Positions 6,639 through 15,988 of a stretch of DNA of 38,874 nt are shown here, piece after piece. The stretch lies in contig CACXFV010000129.1 in NCBI GenBank assembly GCA_902767015.1, forward strand, positions 1 through 38,874, in the 5' to 3' direction. Each line of letters begins with the position of its first letter. Position 1 is the stretch's first letter. Both the position numbers and the translations under genes were made by a program. Source of the DNA: an uncultured Lachnospiraceae bacterium (GTDB lineage Bacteria; Bacillota; Clostridia; Lachnospirales; Lachnospiraceae). Under the pieces are notes generated by a model. The model searched no databases. It worked only from the letters and a program-made list of their open reading frames with translations, and was not told the origin of the DNA.

Positions 6639-7583
6639 ATGTTGATTGAAAGACCGACCTATCTTAATAGGCTTATCCGCTATAGAGACAAGGATATTGT
6701 TAAAATCATTACCGGTTCAAATTCAAAGCTCCTTTCCAGTGATATTAACACCATCTTTCGGGGACGAGGTATAGAGATAAGAGTATTTCCTCTTTCTTTT
6801 AAAGAATTTTGTGACTTTTCTGCCCCCCATGACAGAGCGACAGCTTTTAACGACTATATTTTGTATGGCGGACTGCCCTATGCAGTTTCAGAAAAAAATA
6901 ATACCAACAAGGCTGAATACCTTAAAATGATCTGTGATACTGTAGTTACCAGAGATATTGTTGAGCGCTATAATATCAAGGATGTAAACCTGTTTTCGGC
7001 AGTGATAGACCTGCTCTGCTCGTCAATCGGCTCTTATGTTTCCGCCTCAAAAATTGCTAACACACTGAAAAGCAATGGATACAGATCTATTGACAATGAA
7101 ACCATTGGTCGTTATCTTTCCTATATGTGTGACGCTTTTCTTTTTTACAAGGTCAACCGATACGATATCAAGGGCAGGGCGTATTTAAAAACCCAGAACA
7201 AGTATTATATCTGCGATTTGGGAATACGTAATTCAAAAATCAATTTCCGACAGATAGAGATGACGCATATTATGGAAAATATAGTTTATCTGGAGCTTTT
7301 AAGAAAAGGTTATATTGTCGATATAGGTAAAAATCGTGAAAAGGAAATTGACTTTCTTGTCAGGGACATGAATGGGGAGCAATACTATATACAGGTATCC
7401 TATACTATTGAAGATGAAAAAGCCAAAGAACGTGAAATATCTGCATTTTATCATCTTGATGATGGTTACAAAAAAATCGTAATCACTATGGACAACAATC
7501 CTTTTACACTGCTTGAAAGGGGATACAAAAAACTTCATTTGTTTGACTTTCTTCTGGATGATAATTCCCTTAAGGATGTGTAA
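6639..7583 (+). pseudogene. DUF4143/AAA_14-type ATPase with the ATP-binding core deleted
   Basis: The 314-residue frame matches the AAA_14/DUF4143 family at both ends but lacks the middle of its ATPase domain. The N-terminus (IERPTYLNRLIRYRDKDIVK) is the usual lead-in to a Walker A motif such as TGIRRCGKST. Instead residues 24-26 (ITG) run straight into SNSKLLSS, the sensor region that normally lies about 90-100 residues later. Walker A and the Walker B FLDEIQ segment are therefore gone, matching the family length of about 400. The C-terminal DUF4143 part, including EKEIDFLVRDMNGEQYYIQVS, is intact. The true start is the ATG at 6639, 8 nt after GGAGG; a GTG three codons earlier is inside that site. 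Promoter and terminator look intact. It cannot hydrolyse ATP as seen, so I treat it as an internally deleted gene, though a protein may still be made. Confidence 0.75.
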
Positions 7584-7598
7584 GCACCCTGCGGTTTT

Positions 7599-7644
7599 AA
7601 AAAGCGCTAAAGCCCTTGAAAAATCAAGAAGCTTAGCGCTTTTT
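7599..7644. terminator. Bidirectional rho-independent terminator
   Basis: AAAAAGCGCTAA at 7599-7610 pairs with TTAGCGCTTTTT at 7633-7644, with an inner TTGA/TCAA pairing. The A and T tracts let it work for the truncated ATPase gene on the plus strand and for the DUF1653 gene coming from the other side. Confidence 0.85.
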
Positions 7645-7709
7645 AATATCACCGTAAAACAATCTCTATGCTTAACATTGTAAAAATGATACCTGACCAT
7701 CTATCAATA

Positions 7710-8420
7710 TTATCGAAACCGATTCACTTCATATTTTGCCATCATATCCACGCAATTAAGCAGACTGATGTACCGCTCATTGATATCTCCTTTCTCCACA
7801 GCCACATCCATGGATGCCGCGATATCATCAATAAGCCTGTCCGTCATATCTCCCTTCATGCGAACCAGAATATTTCTCTTCTCCTCATAAGTATCAGCGT
7901 CGAGGAACTTCATGAGAAACGGATTCACCTGCCCTTGTTCCTCCTTTAAAACAGTTTCTGCTTTCCAAGCCTTATTGGCAGGAGCACTTTCCGCTTCATT
8001 GACCTTATCGGCAGGAACAGTTTCTGCTTCCCCGCCTTTATTGGCAGGAATATTTTCCCTTTCCCTGCCTTTATCGGCAGAAGCACTTTCCGGTTCCCCG
8101 GTCTGATTAGCAGAAACACCTTCCCTTTTTATATCAGTACCGACAGGATTCTGTTGCGGCTCCGCTAATGTCTCTGCATCCACCAGTTCAAATCGATACC
8201 TCTGTGATACATTAGGATATTTTTCTCTGTCAACCTCGCTCATAAACATCTCATAAGGTCTTGCATATACTTCAAACTTTCCATATAGCTGCTGGTATAT
8301 GACAAGTCTTTCTCCCGTCTCCGAATGCTTTGCCACTGCCACAATCTGATACAGCTTATCTTTAAAATGTCTGTAAATCTGTCCCACACATACTGTTCTG
8401 TCATATTTTATATCGCCCAT
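7710..8420 (-). CDS. DUF1653-domain protein with 11-residue tandem repeats
   Basis: The 236-residue protein starts with a DUF1653 domain at about residues 12-66: GQIYRHFKDKLYQIVAVAKH, then SETGERLVIYQQLYGKFEVY and ARPYEMFMSEVD. The biochemical role of this domain is not established. Residues 104-158 are five 11-residue repeats of the form A-(D/N)-K-x-x-E-x-E-x-x-P, probably an unstructured charged linker. The last 75 residues are helical. I chose the ATG at 8420 because GGAGG is 7 nt upstream; the frame extends 20 codons further without a good site. It is 68 bp downstream of isocitrate dehydrogenase and may be cotranscribed with it. Confidence 0.85.
   Translation of the reverse strand: MGDIKYDRTVCVGQIYRHFKDKLYQIVAVAKHSETGERLVIYQQLYGKFEVYARPYEMFMSEVDREKYPNVSQRYRFELVDAETLAEPQQNPVGTDIKREGVSANQTGEPESASADKGRERENIPANKGGEAETVPADKVNEAESAPANKAWKAETVLKEEQGQVNPFLMKFLDADTYEEKRNILVRMKGDMTDRLIDDIAASMDVAVEKGDINERYISLLNCVDMMAKYEVNRFR
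7947..8111 (-). repeat. Five 33-bp tandem repeats in coding sequence
   Basis: Five units of 33 bp encode the 11-residue repeats of the DUF1653 protein. On the plus strand each unit begins TTGGCAGGA or TCGGCAGAA and ends CTTA, CCTTTA or similar. Unit length is a multiple of three, so copy-number change would keep the frame. Confidence 0.85.
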
Positions 8421-8488
8421 ATTCATCCTCCACGTCGGAGCAATTGACTGCATACCAACTAAAAATCTTCTCTTCTTCAAAGACCATA

Positions 8489-9700
8489 CTACTGATAGGA
8501 TTTTTCAAGTTCTTCTCTTATGGCTCTGATAAATTCCTCACTGTTAAGCACCGTAGGATTCTCTATTGAAGTAATGAGGGCAAGATCCTTTGTCATTTTT
8601 CCTGACTCTATGGTAGCAATACACGCTTTCTCCAAATTATCGGCAAACTTTGAAAGCTCTGCATTCTCATCCAATTCTCCGCGCTTTCTCAAAGCACCTG
8701 TCCATGCAAATATTGTCGCCACAGAATTGGTAGAGGTCTCCTCTCCCTTTAAATGCTTATAATAATGACGCTGCACTGTTCCGTGGGCTGCCTCATATTC
8801 GTAATAACCCTGAGGTGAGACAAGCACAGAAGTCATCATGGCAAGGGAGCCAAAGGCTGACGAAACCATATCACTCATCACATCTCCGTCGTAATTCTTA
8901 CATGCCCAGATGTAACCGCCCTCTGACTTCATGACACGTGCCACTGCATCATCAATTAATGTGTAAAAATAGGTGATGCCTGCCTCCTCAAATCTATTCT
9001 TATATTCTGCCTCAAAAATGTCATTAAATTTATCCTTAAAGGTGTGGTCATATTTCTTTGAAATGGTATCCTTCGTGGCAAACCACAAATCCTGCTTTGT
9101 CGAAAGTGCATACTCGAAACAGCTTTTCGCAAAGCTCTCAATAGAACTGTCAAGATTATGCTGTCCCTGCAGTACCCCCGGTCCGTCAAATTCATGAATC
9201 AGTTCCCGTGTCTCATTGCCATTCTCATCCGTAAAGACAAGCTCTGCTTTTCCCTTTCCCGGCACCTTCATCTCTGTCGCCTTATAGACATCACCATAAG
9301 CATGCCTTGCAAGTGTGATTGGTTTCTTCCAGTTTCTCACACACGGTTCAATCCCCTTCACTACAATCGGTGCCCTGAAAACAGTACCATCTAAAATGGC
9401 ACGGATGGTTCCGTTAGGGCTCTTCCACATTTCCTTCAGATGGTATTCTGTCATTCTCGCAGCATTAGGGGTAATGGTTGCACATTTAACGGCAACACCA
9501 TATTTTTTAGTTGCCTCCGCAGATTCAAAGGTAACCTTATCATCCGTTGCATTCCTATTCTCAAGTCCCAAATCATAATACTCTGTTTTCAGATCAATAA
9601 ATGGCAGTAAAAGCTCATCCTTAATCATCTTCCAGAGAATCCTCGTCATCTCATCTCCGTCCATCTCTACTAACGGTGTTGTCATTTTAATCTTGTCCAC
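8489..9700 (-). CDS. icd: NADP-dependent isocitrate dehydrogenase
   Basis: The enzyme converts isocitrate to 2-oxoglutarate and CO2 while reducing NADP+, supplying 2-oxoglutarate for glutamate synthesis. The 403-residue length and sequence fit the homodimeric NADP-IDH class that includes eukaryotic enzymes. Visible signatures are MDGDEMTR near the N-terminus, [18 protein letters not shown] (substrate serine loop), [20 protein letters not shown] (metal-binding aspartates) and [12 protein letters not shown] (NADP binding). The start is GTG at 9700, set by GGAGG 7 nt upstream; the ATG five codons later has no such site. A good promoter lies about 150 bp upstream, leaving a leader of roughly 140 nt. 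Confidence 0.97.
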   Translation of the reverse strand: MDKIKMTTPLVEMDGDEMTRILWKMIKDELLLPFIDLKTEYYDLGLENRNATDDKVTFESAEATKKYGVAVKCATITPNAARMTEYHLKEMWKSPNGTIRAILDGTVFRAPIVVKGIEPCVRNWKKPITLARHAYGDVYKATEMKVPGKGKAELVFTDENGNETRELIHEFDGPGVLQGQHNLDSSIESFAKSCFEYALSTKQDLWFATKDTISKKYDHTFKDKFNDIFEAEYKNRFEEAGITYFYTLIDDAVARVMKSEGGYIWACKNYDGDVMSDMVSSAFGSLAMMTSVLVSPQGYYEYEAAHGTVQRHYYKHLKGEETSTNSVATIFAWTGALRKRGELDENAELSKFADNLEKACIATIESGKMTKDLALITSIENPTVLNSEEFIRAIREELEKSYQ

Positions 9701-9849
9701 TTTAATACCTCCATTGTCTGTATTTTTATGATAAATTGTAACAGTTCACAAAACTGCCAATCCCAAAATATCTTCCACACACATTACATATCTGCGTCTG
9801 CCCCGGTTAACTGTGAATCATAACGACAGCTCTCCTGACGACACTGATT

Positions 9850-9878
9850 AGTATACTTGAATTTCTCACATCTGTAAA
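9850..9878 (-). promoter_or_regulatory. Probable promoter of icd
   Basis: On the minus strand TTTACA (9873-9878) and TATACT (9850-9855) are 17 bp apart. This gives an untranslated leader of about 140 nt, which contains a small inverted repeat CAGTT/AACTG at 9742-9756. It lies immediately after the typA stop codon. Confidence 0.5.
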
Positions 9879-9897
9879 GTATTTTACAAAAACGTAA

Positions 9898-11727
9898 CTA
9901 CTTATTAAACGATGCTCTCTTCCTCAAAGTCGGGTCTAATATCTTCTTTCTGATTCTTAAGCTGACAGGCGTAACCTCTAACAGCTCATCCGTGTCAATA
10001 AATTCCAGACACTGTTCAAGACTTAAGATTCTCTTTGGTGTAAGCTTAAGTGCATCATCAGAGCCGGAGGCACGGGTATTGGTAAGCTGCTTTTTCTTGC
10101 AGACATTAATCTCCACATCCTCAGGCTTGCCATGTTGTCCCACAACCATTCCGGAATATACTTTTTCGCCCGGTCCTATGAACAGAGAACCTCTCTCCTG
10201 CGCATTAAATAAACCATAAGTAACCGCTTCTCCTGCCTCGAACGCAATCAGAGAACCCTGCTTTCTATATTGAATATCTCCTTTATACGGTTCATATCCG
10301 TTAAAAATGGTATTGAGAATCCCATTACCCTTGGTGTCCGTCATAAATTCGCCCCTGTAGCCGATTAAACCTCTGGCCGGAATGGAAAATTCAAGTCTCG
10401 TATATCCCCCATTCACTGTTGACATGGACATCAACTCGCCTTTTCTCTCACTTAACTTCTGTATAATACTTCCCGCAAATTCCTCCGGCACATCAATATA
10501 TGCCATCTCCATCGGCTCCAGCTTCTTTCCGTTTTCATCTGTCTTGTAAAGCACCTCTGCCTTACTTACGGAAAATTCATACCCCTCACGTCTCATATTC
10601 TCAATGAGCACGGACAAATGAAGCTCTCCTCTTCCGGAAACCTTAAAACTCTCCGTGGTATCTGTCTCCTCTACCCTCAGACTGACATCCGTATTCAACT
10701 CTCTGAACAGGCGGTCTCTCAAATGTCTTGATGTGACAAACTTGCCCTCAAGTCCGGCAAGCGGGCTGTCATTGACATTAAACTGCATCGATATCGTTGG
10801 CTCGGATATCTTCTGAAATGGTATGGCAACCGGATTCTCCGGCGAACATATGGTGTCTCCGATGTGGATATCTGCAATGCCCGAAATGGCAACAATGGAG
10901 CCAATGGCTGCCTCTGTCACCTCTACCTTATTCAGACCCTCAAATTCATATAATTTGCTAATCTTAACCTTCTTCTTATAATCAGGATTGTGATGATTGA
11001 CAAGCACCACTTCCTGATTAACTTTAAGTTTTCCGTTATCTACCTTGCCAACACCGATTCTTCCCACATATTCATTATAATCTATCGTACTGATTAACAC
11101 CTGTGTGTCGGCATCCGGATCTCCCTCCGGTGCAGGAATATAGTTAATAATCGTCTCAAATAACGGTGTCATATTCTGCGGTGTATCGTCAAGCTCTAAA
11201 ATGGCATGTCCCGCTTTCGCCGAGGCATAGACAAACGGACAATCCAGCTGTTCATCAGACGCATCAAGCTCCATAAATAATTCCAGCACCTCGTCGATGA
11301 CCTCATCAGGTCTCGCCTCCGGTCTGTCAATTTTATTGATGCATACGATGACCGGCAGTGCCAGCTCAAGCGCCTTTTTTAACACAAACTTTGTCTGTGG
11401 CATTGCACCCTCAAAGGCATCTACCACGAGAATAACGCCATTGACCATCTTCAGTACACGCTCAACCTCGCCGCCAAAATCCGCATGTCCCGGTGTATCT
11501 ATGATATTAATCTTTGTTCCGTTATAGTTAACCGCTGTATTTTTGGATAATATGGTAATACCGCGCTCACGCTCAATTGCATTGGAATCCATCACACGTT
11601 CGGCCACCTCCTGATTTTCTCTGAACGTACCACTCTGTTTCAGAAGTTGATCCACCAGTGTCGTTTTTCCATGGTCAACATGGGCAATAATGGCAATATT
11701 TCTGATATCTTCTCTTTTAATTTTCAT
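9898..11727 (-). CDS. typA: Ribosome-associated GTPase TypA/BipA
   Basis: TypA/BipA is a translational GTPase related to EF-G and LepA that acts in 50S assembly and stress adaptation. The 609-residue length is normal. The P-loop AHVDHGKTT is at about residues 15-23, followed by switch II DTPGHADFGGEVERV and the NKID guanine-recognition motif. The BipA-specific C-terminal part includes RGLIGYRGEFMTDTKGNGI and VSLRIRKK. The gene starts at the ATG at 11727 after TGAGGA. It appears monocistronic or at the head of a unit with icd, which has its own promoter. Confidence 0.97.
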   Translation of the reverse strand: MKIKREDIRNIAIIAHVDHGKTTLVDQLLKQSGTFRENQEVAERVMDSNAIERERGITILSKNTAVNYNGTKINIIDTPGHADFGGEVERVLKMVNGVILVVDAFEGAMPQTKFVLKKALELALPVIVCINKIDRPEARPDEVIDEVLELFMELDASDEQLDCPFVYASAKAGHAILELDDTPQNMTPLFETIINYIPAPEGDPDADTQVLISTIDYNEYVGRIGVGKVDNGKLKVNQEVVLVNHHNPDYKKKVKISKLYEFEGLNKVEVTEAAIGSIVAISGIADIHIGDTICSPENPVAIPFQKISEPTISMQFNVNDSPLAGLEGKFVTSRHLRDRLFRELNTDVSLRVEETDTTESFKVSGRGELHLSVLIENMRREGYEFSVSKAEVLYKTDENGKKLEPMEMAYIDVPEEFAGSIIQKLSERKGELMSMSTVNGGYTRLEFSIPARGLIGYRGEFMTDTKGNGILNTIFNGYEPYKGDIQYRKQGSLIAFEAGEAVTYGLFNAQERGSLFIGPGEKVYSGMVVGQHGKPEDVEINVCKKKQLTNTRASGSDDALKLTPKRILSLEQCLEFIDTDELLEVTPVSLRIRKKILDPTLRKRASFNK

Positions 11728-12027
11728 GACTAAATCCTCATTTCAAAACTTTCATACGCTTTTTTACTGCATCAGTTAATACATAACGAAACAAGTTTAT
11801 CACAAAAGTTGAAAATTTCAAGATAATTATAAAAATTTTGTAACTATTCAGCACCTGAGATAATTCATAAAATATCAGGCTGGGAACTTGCTTACTGAAT
11901 GATATTTTGTCGTATTTTGTCGAGCGAAAATCCAATTATTTCTTTGGAAGTGATAGAAAAATTAAAAAATACATGATATGATATCTGTGTTACTTCAAAA
12001 AGGTAGTACCATGCAGGAGGATAAAAA
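11728..12027. promoter_or_regulatory. Divergent region between typA and the receiver-domain gene
   Basis: The 300 bp have no supported gene. For the plus side an extended -10 (TGATATGAT, 11974-11982) lies 45 nt upstream of the ATG with no clear -35. A tandem 10 bp repeat TATTTTGTCG occurs at 11903-11922; each copy contains TGTCG, part of the Spo0A-box pattern TGNCGAA. No convincing promoter for typA was found by eye. Confidence 0.4.
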
Positions 12028-12486
12028 ATGTTAAACACAAACGAAAATATTGCAAATCAGAAACCGGCTAATCATTTTACTACCGATTTTAAAATGCAGA
12101 ATACACATATCCTGATTGTTGATCATAATGATATCAGTAACCATCAGCTTTCACTAATCTTTGACCGTTTTCATGTAAAATCTGATGTTGCAAAATCCGG
12201 AAAAGAAGCTGTCAGATTATATCAGGAGCATCCCTATGACATCGTGTTTATGGATTCCCTTTCCGCTTCCGATATGGATGGCGTTGAAGCGGTTAATGGC
12301 ATCCGCGGACTTTCGCAACACGGCAAAAATCAACTGATTGTCGGAATGATTTCCGACCATCCCGGTGCTGTGGATTTTCGGACACGTATCAAAGCATTTC
12401 AGGTAGAATTATTCTTATTGAAACCGGTAAACTATTTCCAGATAGCCGTCATTCTCAGAAATGAATTGCGTGATAAAATCTTATAG
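12028..12486 (+). CDS. Stand-alone response-regulator receiver-domain protein
   Basis: The 152-residue protein consists of a variable 25-residue leader and a receiver domain, with no output domain. The phosphoacceptor Asp76 lies in YDIVFMDSLSASDMDGVEA and the conserved Lys in LFLLKPVN. The acidic pocket is altered: where most receivers have two or three acids (VDDN), this one reads VDHND, so Mg2+ binding may be weaker. GGAGG is 7 nt before the ATG. There is no kinase next to it. Similar domains occur at the ends of hybrid kinases, so it may act as a phosphate sink or by protein contact. It converges on yigZ with 13 bp between stops. Confidence 0.85.
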   Translation: MLNTNENIANQKPANHFTTDFKMQNTHILIVDHNDISNHQLSLIFDRFHVKSDVAKSGKEAVRLYQEHPYDIVFMDSLSASDMDGVEAVNGIRGLSQHGKNQLIVGMISDHPGAVDFRTRIKAFQVELFLLKPVNYFQIAVILRNELRDKIL

Positions 12487-12499
12487 TTACAACATTATA

Positions 12500-13144
12500 T
12501 CATACCGACGTGATTATCCTGATTTCTTTTTCCGACTGATAGAACGTCACCGGTACATCCTCACTAATGACAGCCTTACCGGCTGTCATTTCTGTTACCT
12601 TTCGAATAAACAAATCATATTGTTCCGTTTCACATACTATATGAATGGACACATTATCAAGATATTCTGTATCTACTATATTGATGCTCTGGTTTTGCGC
12701 GATATACTGTATTTTTCCAAGTCCGGTATAGTCCGTGCGGATAACGGCACTGATACCATGACACTTTCTGGCAATGACACAGTTCTTAAGTCCTTCATTC
12801 ACTGCTGCCTGATAGGCTCTTAACAATCCTCCTGTTCCCAAAAGAATCCCCCCGAAGTATCTCGTCACCACCACAACAGCATTGGTAAGATGATGGTTTT
12901 CCATGACCTCCAGCATTGGCTTCCCTGCTGTTCCCTGAGGTTCCCCGTCATCACTGAAGCGTTTCGTCTCTCCCACAATATAGGCCATACAATTATGCCT
13001 TGCATCCCAATACTGTTTTTTCATATCCGCTATATACGAAACGGCCTCCTCCTCACTTTGTACAGGCTGAATATTGGCAATAAATCTGGATTTTTTTTCT
13101 ATAATTTCACCACATCCGCCCTCTGCAATAATATATTCTGCCAT
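12500..13144 (-). CDS. yigZ: YigZ/IMPACT family protein
   Basis: The 214-residue protein has the UPF0029/IMPACT N-terminal domain: KKSRFIANI, then DARHNCMAYIVG, FSDDGEPQGTAGKPMLEV and VVVTRYFGGILLGTGGLLRAY. The smaller DUF1949 domain follows. The family binds nucleic acids or ribosomes, and the exact role in bacteria is unsettled. I chose the ATG at 13144 because the N-terminus then matches family members. AGGAGG is 12 nt upstream, somewhat far, and AAGGAG abuts the ATG. The frame extends 21 codons further upstream without support. Confidence 0.93.
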   Translation of the reverse strand: MAEYIIAEGGCGEIIEKKSRFIANIQPVQSEEEAVSYIADMKKQYWDARHNCMAYIVGETKRFSDDGEPQGTAGKPMLEVMENHHLTNAVVVVTRYFGGILLGTGGLLRAYQAAVNEGLKNCVIARKCHGISAVIRTDYTGLGKIQYIAQNQSINIVDTEYLDNVSIHIVCETEQYDLFIRKVTEMTAGKAVISEDVPVTFYQSEKEIRIITSV

Positions 13145-13178
13145 CTCCTTGTAATGCCTCCTAAAACAATTTACTACT

Positions 13179-13207
13179 ACTATAACTTTATTTTGCATTT
13201 TTTTCAA
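13179..13207 (-). promoter_or_regulatory. Promoter of yigZ
   Basis: On the minus strand TTGAAA (13202-13207) and TATAGT (13179-13184) are 17 bp apart. Transcription would begin near 13172, about 28 nt before the chosen ATG, which supports that start over the longer frame. Confidence 0.6.
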
Positions 13208-13340
13208 TTCATTTGATTAAATTATCTTTTACAGGGTACATTATAAGTAACAGTTCCGCCTGTTTTGCAAATGGTGCACCTGAACTATGACACTGATACT
13301 GATTATACATAAAAAATTACTTTATTTAATTGGATAAATT

Positions 13341-13349
13341 TGGTATAAT
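13341..13349 (+). promoter_or_regulatory. Extended -10 promoter of the class A PBP gene
   Basis: TGGTATAAT is a perfect -10 with the TG extension. Only a weak TTTATT-like -35 is seen upstream. The element lies 33 nt before the ATG at 13382. Confidence 0.5.
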
Positions 13350-13381
13350 TGACTTAATTCTTATAGTAAACGGAGGATTGT

Positions 13382-15949
13382 ATGAATTTCGGATATAGTA
13401 AAGTAGCTGAAAAAAGAAAAGGACTTGTCTCAAAGAAGGCCAAAAGGGTAACCGGCTTTCTGATGAGCTGTCTGAAAATTTCATTATATTTGATGATTCT
13501 TGGTATCGTCACTGTATGCTTTGTCGGACTCGGCATGATGAAGGGGATTATTGCCAGCGCTCCTGATATTGAGACACTGAATGTAACACCTACCGGGTAT
13601 TCCACTACCATTTATGACAGTGACGGCAACGAGCTGACCAAGTTATTGAAGAAAGGTTCTAACAGAGAAGAAATCTCTATTGACAAAATTCCTCTCTGCC
13701 TTCAGTATGCCTTTATTGATATTGAAGATGAGCGATTTTTGGAACACAACGGCATTGACATAAAGGGTATCTTGAGAGCTGCCGTTGTGGCTGTCAGGTC
13801 ACATGATTTTTCACAGGGTGCCAGTACCATTACCCAGCAGCTTTTGAAAAACAACGTCTTTGAGGATGGCGGCAGTGAAGATTCTCTGGGTGCCCTGTTT
13901 AAACGAAAGTTCCAGGAGCAATATCTTGCCCTTGAGCTTGAGAAAACAACGACAAAAGAGTATATCCTGCAGAGCTATCTGAATACAATTAATCTGGGCT
14001 CGAACTGTCTGGGAGTTCAAGCCGCCGCCAAGCGATATTTTAACAAGGATGCCTCCGACTTAAATATCTCCGAAAGTGCCGTCATTGCCTCCATAACCCA
14101 GAGCCCTGAGGCACTGAATCCTATCCGATTCCCTGAGGAGAATGCCAAAAGGCGTGAAAAAGTATTAAGAAATATGTTAAAGCATAAACACATCACGCAG
14201 GAAGAGTTTGATGAAGCTATGGCAGATGATGTCTACTCACGGGTATTATCCGTGAATGTTGATAAGTCTACCTCTTCTCCTTATACTTACTTTGAGGATG
14301 AGCTGATTGAACAGATTATTAATGACCTTCAGGAACAGAAGGGATATACACAGACACAGGCATATAATGTTTTGTACAGCGGTGGTTTGGATATCTATAC
14401 CACGCAGGATTCCACGATTCAAAGAATATGTAATGAAGAGGTCAACAATCCTGATAACTATCCGATGCCGGTATCTTACTGCGTCAGTTGGGCATGGTCT
14501 GTGCAGAAAACAGATGGTACTGTACAGAACTACTCTGATGTTGACTTAGACTATTACAAGAGGGTAGTCCTTGAAAATCCTGATTTTAAGATGATTTTTT
14601 CATCCACAGAGGAATGCGACGAGTTAATCGAGGCATTTAAAAACGAATATCTGAAAGAGGGGGAGGTTCCTCTCGATGAGAATAAGGAATACACCATTCA
14701 GCCCCAGACCTCGTTTACCGTAATGGATCAGCATACCGGATATGTGAAAGCCGTCGTAGGCGGACGTGGAGAAAAGACCGGAAGTCTTACGCTTAACAGA
14801 GCAACCAATACCACAAGACAGCCGGGCTCCTGCTTTAAGATTTTGTCCTCTTATGCACCTGCTCTTGATACCGCCGGATACACCCTTGCTTCCACCATAC
14901 TGGATTCTCCGTTCAATGATGTAAACGGACGACCTGTCAGAAACTGGTGGGGTGACAGCTATCGTGGCTGGTCAACCTTAAGAGAGGGTATCTATGATTC
15001 CATGAATGTTGTTACTTCTAAGCTTATTACAGAAATTACGCCACAGCTTGGCTTTGACTACGTACAGAATTTTGGTATCTCAACGCTGGTTGCCCAGAAA
15101 ACACTTGCCGACGGCTCCGTAGTGAGTGATATTGGTCAGGCACTCGCACTGGGTGGTATTACCTACGGTGTTCAGAATATTGAATTGTGTGCTGCCTATG
15201 CCACCATTGCCAATAATGGTGTCTATATAGAACCGGTCTACTACACAAAAGTATTAGACCACAATGGCAAGATTATTCTTGAACCGGCACCGACCACCAG
15301 AACGGTTATCAAAGAATCAACAGCATGGCTTCTTACCAGTGCAATGGAGGATGTGGTTAAAGTAGGAACCGGAAAACCATGTGCCGTAGAAGGCATGTCA
15401 GTTGCCGGCAAGACAGGTACTACCTCTAATGATTATGACCTTTGGTTTGCAGGATATACACCATATCTCACTGCTACCATATGGCTTGGCTATGATGTCA
15501 ATTATTCCCTCAAGAATTACGGAAGCGTCCATGAGAAGCTTTGGAGTAAGATAGTCACTCGAATTGATGAAGCAAAAGGTTATACAGAGGATATCGGCTT
15601 CAAAATTCCGGATTCCGTTGTGGAAGCAAAGGTATGTAAAACCTCCGGCAGACTTACCGTCGGCGGCTGTCCTGCTACTACGGAATATTTTGCAAGGGGA
15701 ACCGCACCGACACAATACTGCAATGTACACTATGATGTCGTTCCTACATCAGAGACACCTGCCGATGGCAGCGGCGAAGCTACTGATACGCCTGATGCGG
15801 AAGATGGTTCGGCTACGGCTTCTGATACCACTGCCACAGCCACGGATACCTCCGCAGGCACAGATAATGCCGGCAGTGCAGAACAATCCCCTGTTGCCGA
15901 CACTCCGGCTGATGCACCGGCAGCTGATAATTCAACACCTGCCGGTTAA
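13382..15949 (+). CDS. Class A penicillin-binding protein (transglycosylase/transpeptidase)
   Basis: This 855-residue bifunctional enzyme polymerises glycan strands and crosslinks peptides of peptidoglycan at the outer face of the membrane. A basic N-terminus is followed by one membrane segment at about residues 33-55. The GT51 domain carries EDERFLEHNG with catalytic Glu115, GASTITQQLLKN and an NTINLGSNCLGVQAAAKRYF stretch. The transpeptidase domain has SxxK at Ser483-Lys486, SMN at 540-542 and KTG at 677-679, so both activities look intact. The last 80 residues are a low-complexity tail rich in Thr, Ala, Asp and Pro, probably in the wall. GGAGG lies 5 nt before the ATG. It ends at a terminator shared with the convergent CarD gene. 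A name such as pbp1A/ponA is plausible, but paralogues are common. Confidence 0.96.
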   Translation: MNFGYSKVAEKRKGLVSKKAKRVTGFLMSCLKISLYLMILGIVTVCFVGLGMMKGIIASAPDIETLNVTPTGYSTTIYDSDGNELTKLLKKGSNREEISIDKIPLCLQYAFIDIEDERFLEHNGIDIKGILRAAVVAVRSHDFSQGASTITQQLLKNNVFEDGGSEDSLGALFKRKFQEQYLALELEKTTTKEYILQSYLNTINLGSNCLGVQAAAKRYFNKDASDLNISESAVIASITQSPEALNPIRFPEENAKRREKVLRNMLKHKHITQEEFDEAMADDVYSRVLSVNVDKSTSSPYTYFEDELIEQIINDLQEQKGYTQTQAYNVLYSGGLDIYTTQDSTIQRICNEEVNNPDNYPMPVSYCVSWAWSVQKTDGTVQNYSDVDLDYYKRVVLENPDFKMIFSSTEECDELIEAFKNEYLKEGEVPLDENKEYTIQPQTSFTVMDQHTGYVKAVVGGRGEKTGSLTLNRATNTTRQPGSCFKILSSYAPALDTAGYTLASTILDSPFNDVNGRPVRNWWGDSYRGWSTLREGIYDSMNVVTSKLITEITPQLGFDYVQNFGISTLVAQKTLADGSVVSDIGQALALGGITYGVQNIELCAAYATIANNGVYIEPVYYTKVLDHNGKIILEPAPTTRTVIKESTAWLLTSAMEDVVKVGTGKPCAVEGMSVAGKTGTTSNDYDLWFAGYTPYLTATIWLGYDVNYSLKNYGSVHEKLWSKIVTRIDEAKGYTEDIGFKIPDSVVEAKVCKTSGRLTVGGCPATTEYFARGTAPTQYCNVHYDVVPTSETPADGSGEATDTPDAEDGSATASDTTATATDTSAGTDNAGSAEQSPVADTPADAPAADNSTPAG

Positions 15950-15988
15950 GACAAGTTTAACACAAGATAAATTTAAATACAACCAAGC

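Noticed and set aside
7947-8111. Regular 33-bp repeats as a CRISPR array
   Set aside because: The units are contiguous without spacers and encode an in-frame protein repeat.
11738-11935. 65-codon minus-strand frame upstream of typA
   Set aside because: Skewed composition, no ribosome binding site, and it contains the likely control region of typA.
12565-12586. GACAGCC/GGCTGTC hairpin near the end of yigZ
   Set aside because: It lies inside conserved yigZ codons and lacks a T tract, so I do not call a terminator.
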